In this document: in pieces, positions 60,906 through 64,000 of the stretch
Layout: each line of letters begins with the position of its first letter
Position numbering within the stretch: position 1 is the first letter of the stretch
From: Synaphobranchus kaupii
Lineage: Eukaryota > Chordata > Actinopteri > Anguilliformes > Synaphobranchidae
Assembly: GCA_029718625.1 (NCBI GenBank)
Contig: CM056391.1
Span: forward strand, 10,206,345-10,270,344
Length of the DNA: 64,000 bases
Direction: 5' to 3'
Notes under the pieces: generated by a model
The model's database searches: none
What the model was told of the DNA's origin: nothing
The model's input: the letters and a program-made list of their open reading frames with translations, nothing else
Made by a program: the position numbers and the translations under genes

Positions 60906-61890
60906 TTTGGGTGGGCGTGGGGTTTCTTTTTTTTTTAAAATAATTTTTTCTCCCAACGTGAAGCCTCACATATCCAGTTCCCACCCTAATTTGGAATGTC
61001 AAATTATCTGCAACCGCATCCGCTTTCATGCGCAAACCCCACTGCCGAGTCAGAAAAGGCATCCGCGGTCCTCCTCCCAAACCAGCTGCTTCTTTTCACG
61101 CTGCACACTTCAGCTACGTTCGCGTAGAGTGGAGTCGGAGGAGGACCTTTCGTAGGCGGCTTTGACATGCAGTCCACGGGTGCTCGATCGACCAGCGCCG
61201 GTCGCTAGATAGCAACGAAACGTAGATCCCCGACCTCCCGTACCCTGGGCCATATCGCCGAAGCGCATCGCCCTGTGGAACTGCCAAGGTCCGCCTTCGC
61301 TCCGAGACCATGGGACTCTTCCACGCGCCACAGCATGGTGCCTTAACTGAACGAGCCATCCTGCAGCATAGGGTTTCTACGTCCATTTAAGTGAGTTTTG
61401 CGTCGTGCTTGTTTGTGTTCGGTTTCCGCGGAGCGGGCGGTGCGCGGTGGTCCCAAGGCCTGACCCCTCTGCTCCACTGTGTCCCAGGACCCCGGAGAGA
61501 TGTGAAGGAGGGTTCTTGGGTCGGGTCCAGTGGAGCTGGACGATCCTGGCGGCTCTCTCTTTGGTCCAGGGCTCTGCTAGAGGGACCTTGGGAAAATGTA
61601 AATAACAGCAGATAGCAGCTATTGTTATCATTCCACACTCATCCCATCTGAATGGACTCCTCCACTGCCTCACATTGTTTTACCCCTGAGATACAGGATG
61701 AGAGGGAGCGGGGGAGGATCAGTGGGAAATGATAACAAATTCTTTATTTGTCCGCTTGCAATGTTTTCCCTTGACAAGCCAACAACTTATAACATCACCT
61801 TATATAGACGTGATTTCCTCTTTTTAAGAACTGCTATTGTACTGCATCATAATCACTTAGCCTACTTACCAGTTCGAGGATTTTCGAATA
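60906..61890. other. Intronic sequence without recognisable gene
   Basis: About 61100-61480 is relatively GC-rich with overlapping open frames on both strands. None matches a known protein or has good splice flanks. Confidence 0.5.
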
Positions 61891-61897
61891 ACAACTT

Positions 61898-61899
61898 AC

Positions 61900-61959
<60 letters not shown>

Positions 61960-62000
61960 CATAATCATTATTTTTTTATTATTATTATTATTAGTAGTAG
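61898..62000. repeat. ATT trinucleotide microsatellite
   Basis: About 100 bp of ATT repeats with AGT and ATC interruptions. Confidence 0.95.
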
Positions 62001-63170
62001 TATTATTATTATTTATTGTGAATTATTGTGTTTTTACCTAAATATTTTTGTTTGGGTTTAGAAGAATATGTGTTTATAATTATAATTAATAATAATGTTT
62101 GTATAGTGTTTCGCTGAACTTTCCGAACCTCACACGCTCATTGTTTTATGAATGTGACGATCGCTGTAATTCTGATATTACCCAGGGTTCCCAGGAGCAA
62201 GCATATACCTCTGGGGAAGCCGGAATGGTATGCAAGCAATCTATAAGCACTGCAATTATTGATCTGAAAGCATTCTTCTCCTTTACGAGGGTCCACTGAA
62301 AGAAGCCAGATGACTAGCTTGTGTGAGAGTGTTTTGTGCTCTGGTAAACACGCATGGGAATTATGATCCCCTGATCTAAGGCCTTTTCGGGCACTCTCTA
62401 CTTCTGGTAGTGGATTATTATGCGCTATGTGCAGGTGTTTTTACAGTCATGAGGGGGGGGGGGGGGGGGGGCGGTATTTTCACCTTTACCATTTAAAAAA
62501 GGAGGCTGTTGGTTGATAACAACCCCCCCCACATTCCAGCACAAGCCTCCCCCTTTAGTGCTCCTTGGCACACCGCGCGTGTGTGTGTCGGTGCGGAGGT
62601 ACGGGTACGGGGGAGTGCCGGTGGAGGGAGGGGAGCGGGCCCCTCCCTGGGGTGGGGGGCAGTGCCGAGCATGATGGGAGCTGGCACGGCGCTATCTCCC
62701 AAACAGTTGGCGCATTCCTTAATGATCAAGTGCAGGAGCAGCATCTGTGGGCCGATGGGCGTCTCGGAGACCCCAGCGGCCGGGAAAGGATTCCGCCAAC
62801 GCCTCGCTGACCTTCCCCCCCACCGCTCCTGACTCCTCCTCTCCCCCGTTCCCTCTGTCCTCCGCTCCTCCTCTCCCTCTCTCCCACTCCTCGCAGGGCA
62901 AGTTCACCGTAGAGCCCAGGTCCTGGTGAAAGGGGAGGTCCGGTCTTGCTAATTGCGGGGAAGGAATGTAGGAGGTTATTGTTTGTGGCGGCGAATGGCC
63001 GATGTCTGATGCAGTGCGATGCAGTGCAATGCAGTGGGCAGTGTGGGATGGTATCCGTCCAGTGTGGTGGCGTGCCAGTCCGGCTGCCAGTGAAGGTGCC
63101 AAATGGTGACAAAGACCTCCATTCTCCACCAAATCAGTCCCACAGAGGAAGAACTAGACCACCCTTCCCA
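62001..63170. other. Intronic sequence with a G run
   Basis: A 19-base stretch of almost pure G lies at 62453-62471. A GC-rich block follows at 62560-62900, with open frames on both strands that I do not recognise. Five tandem GCAGT-type motifs occur near 63010-63040. No gene called. Confidence 0.5.
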
Positions 63171-63179
63171 CAATCCCCG

Positions 63180-63290
63180 TCTCTATATATATATGCCTCT
63201 CTCCCTATCTCTCTTTCTCTCTATCCTTCTCAGTTTCTCTCTTTCTCACTCACTCTCAATCTCTCTCTCACTCTCTCGCTTCTCTCTCAT
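63180..63290. repeat. TA and CT-rich microsatellite
   Basis: A short TATATATATA run followed by interrupted CT repeats. A second CT/CCTCT tract lies at 63730-63805. Confidence 0.85.
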
Positions 63291-64000
63291 TGGCTGGCCA
63301 GGAGTGCAGACGCACACCACAGTCACTCTCGGGCCTGCGTTTGTTGTCAGAGAGTCAATAAAGTTGCATCGACCCAATCTGGTGGGATCCTTTTGGCCTG
63401 ATCGGACAGACGAGGTGGAAAGTCAAACAAAATGCGGCACTGGCTTTGGTCTCTTTGAGAGGTTCTCAAAAAGAAAACAGAGTCCACAGGAAGCACTAGT
63501 TGCCCCTGTATTGTGTGATTTCTTGGGCCTTTTTGTGCGCTAAAGGTTTTTAGTTTTTTCTGTAGTACAGGTGGAAGGAATCTTTTTGGTGAAAGGTAGG
63601 TTGCGGTTACAGAGTACAGGGTAAAAAGAAATCATATTCCCCACATGCAGTCTAAACAGTCCTTATATCTCTACTGCGGAGCAGAAAGGGCAAGAGTAAT
63701 GGGCGACAGGACGCCATGTAGGGTAAAGTGTCTCTTCCTCCCTCTCTCTCTCCCTCTCTCTCCCTCTCTCTCCCTCCCTCTCCCTCCCTCTTTCTCTTCC
63801 TCTCTGTCAGCTTTGTTTGTCAAACCCCGGAGCATAAATTTACCTTCTGTGATTCTCTTTGGAATGAAGTACAGATGTAGTGTAGAGTTACAGATTGTAT
63901 TTTCTTTCCTAAGTGGCTACCGTAAATCTCGCGGCTAATTCCATTTCATCCTGGCCGCTGTACCGTGAGTGCTTAGCTCTCACTTGGAGGAGACCCACAT
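63291..64000. other. Intronic sequence to the window end
   Basis: Apart from the CT tract at 63730-63805 this is single-copy sequence. I see no exon and no gene reaching the window edge. Confidence 0.5.

Overview
This window comes from a vertebrate nuclear genome, most likely a ray-finned fish. It has spliced exons in very large introns, abundant CA/GA microsatellites, long G and C runs, minisatellites and short hairpin mobile elements of a kind common in fish. No bacterial-type gene organisation is present, and most long open frames are by-products of tandem repeats.

The one gene that can be named is sox6, a SoxD-group transcription factor, on the + strand. Its first two coding exons lie at 38751-38981 (77 codons, with the start ATG) and 43193-43421 (76 codons plus one base). 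They join in phase, have good splice signals, and match the N-terminus of vertebrate SOX6 better than SOX5. The window does not contain the coiled-coil/Q-rich exons or the HMG-box exons, which must lie downstream. The first 38.7 kb is therefore probably the intron between a 5' untranslated exon and the first coding exon. Positions 38982-43192 are the intron between the two coding exons, and 43422-64000 is part of the next intron.

The introns hold three kinds of material. (1) Tandem repeats: at least nine minisatellite arrays with units of about 28-50 bp (near 9.4, 11.3, 14.0, 24.0, 28.7, 31.3, 37.6, 39.1 and 39.9 kb), plus many microsatellites and homopolymers. (2) Small mobile elements: clear inverted-repeat elements at 1551-1724, 1864-2188 and 44405-44592, and a probable one at 9897-10068 that has inserted into a minisatellite. 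(3) Long single-copy, ATTA/TAAT-rich stretches, for example 4440-5340, 24690-25250, 52590-53040 and 54150-55180. These look like the conserved non-coding elements expected around a developmental regulator, but conservation cannot be tested here.

Two other stretches could matter for transcription. One is a CpG-rich block at about 22430-22830 with CRE-like and splice-donor-like sequences. The other is a 74-base exon-like segment on the minus strand at 18117-18190, whose 24 open codons I do not recognise. I see no tRNA, rRNA, CRISPR array or intact transposase gene.
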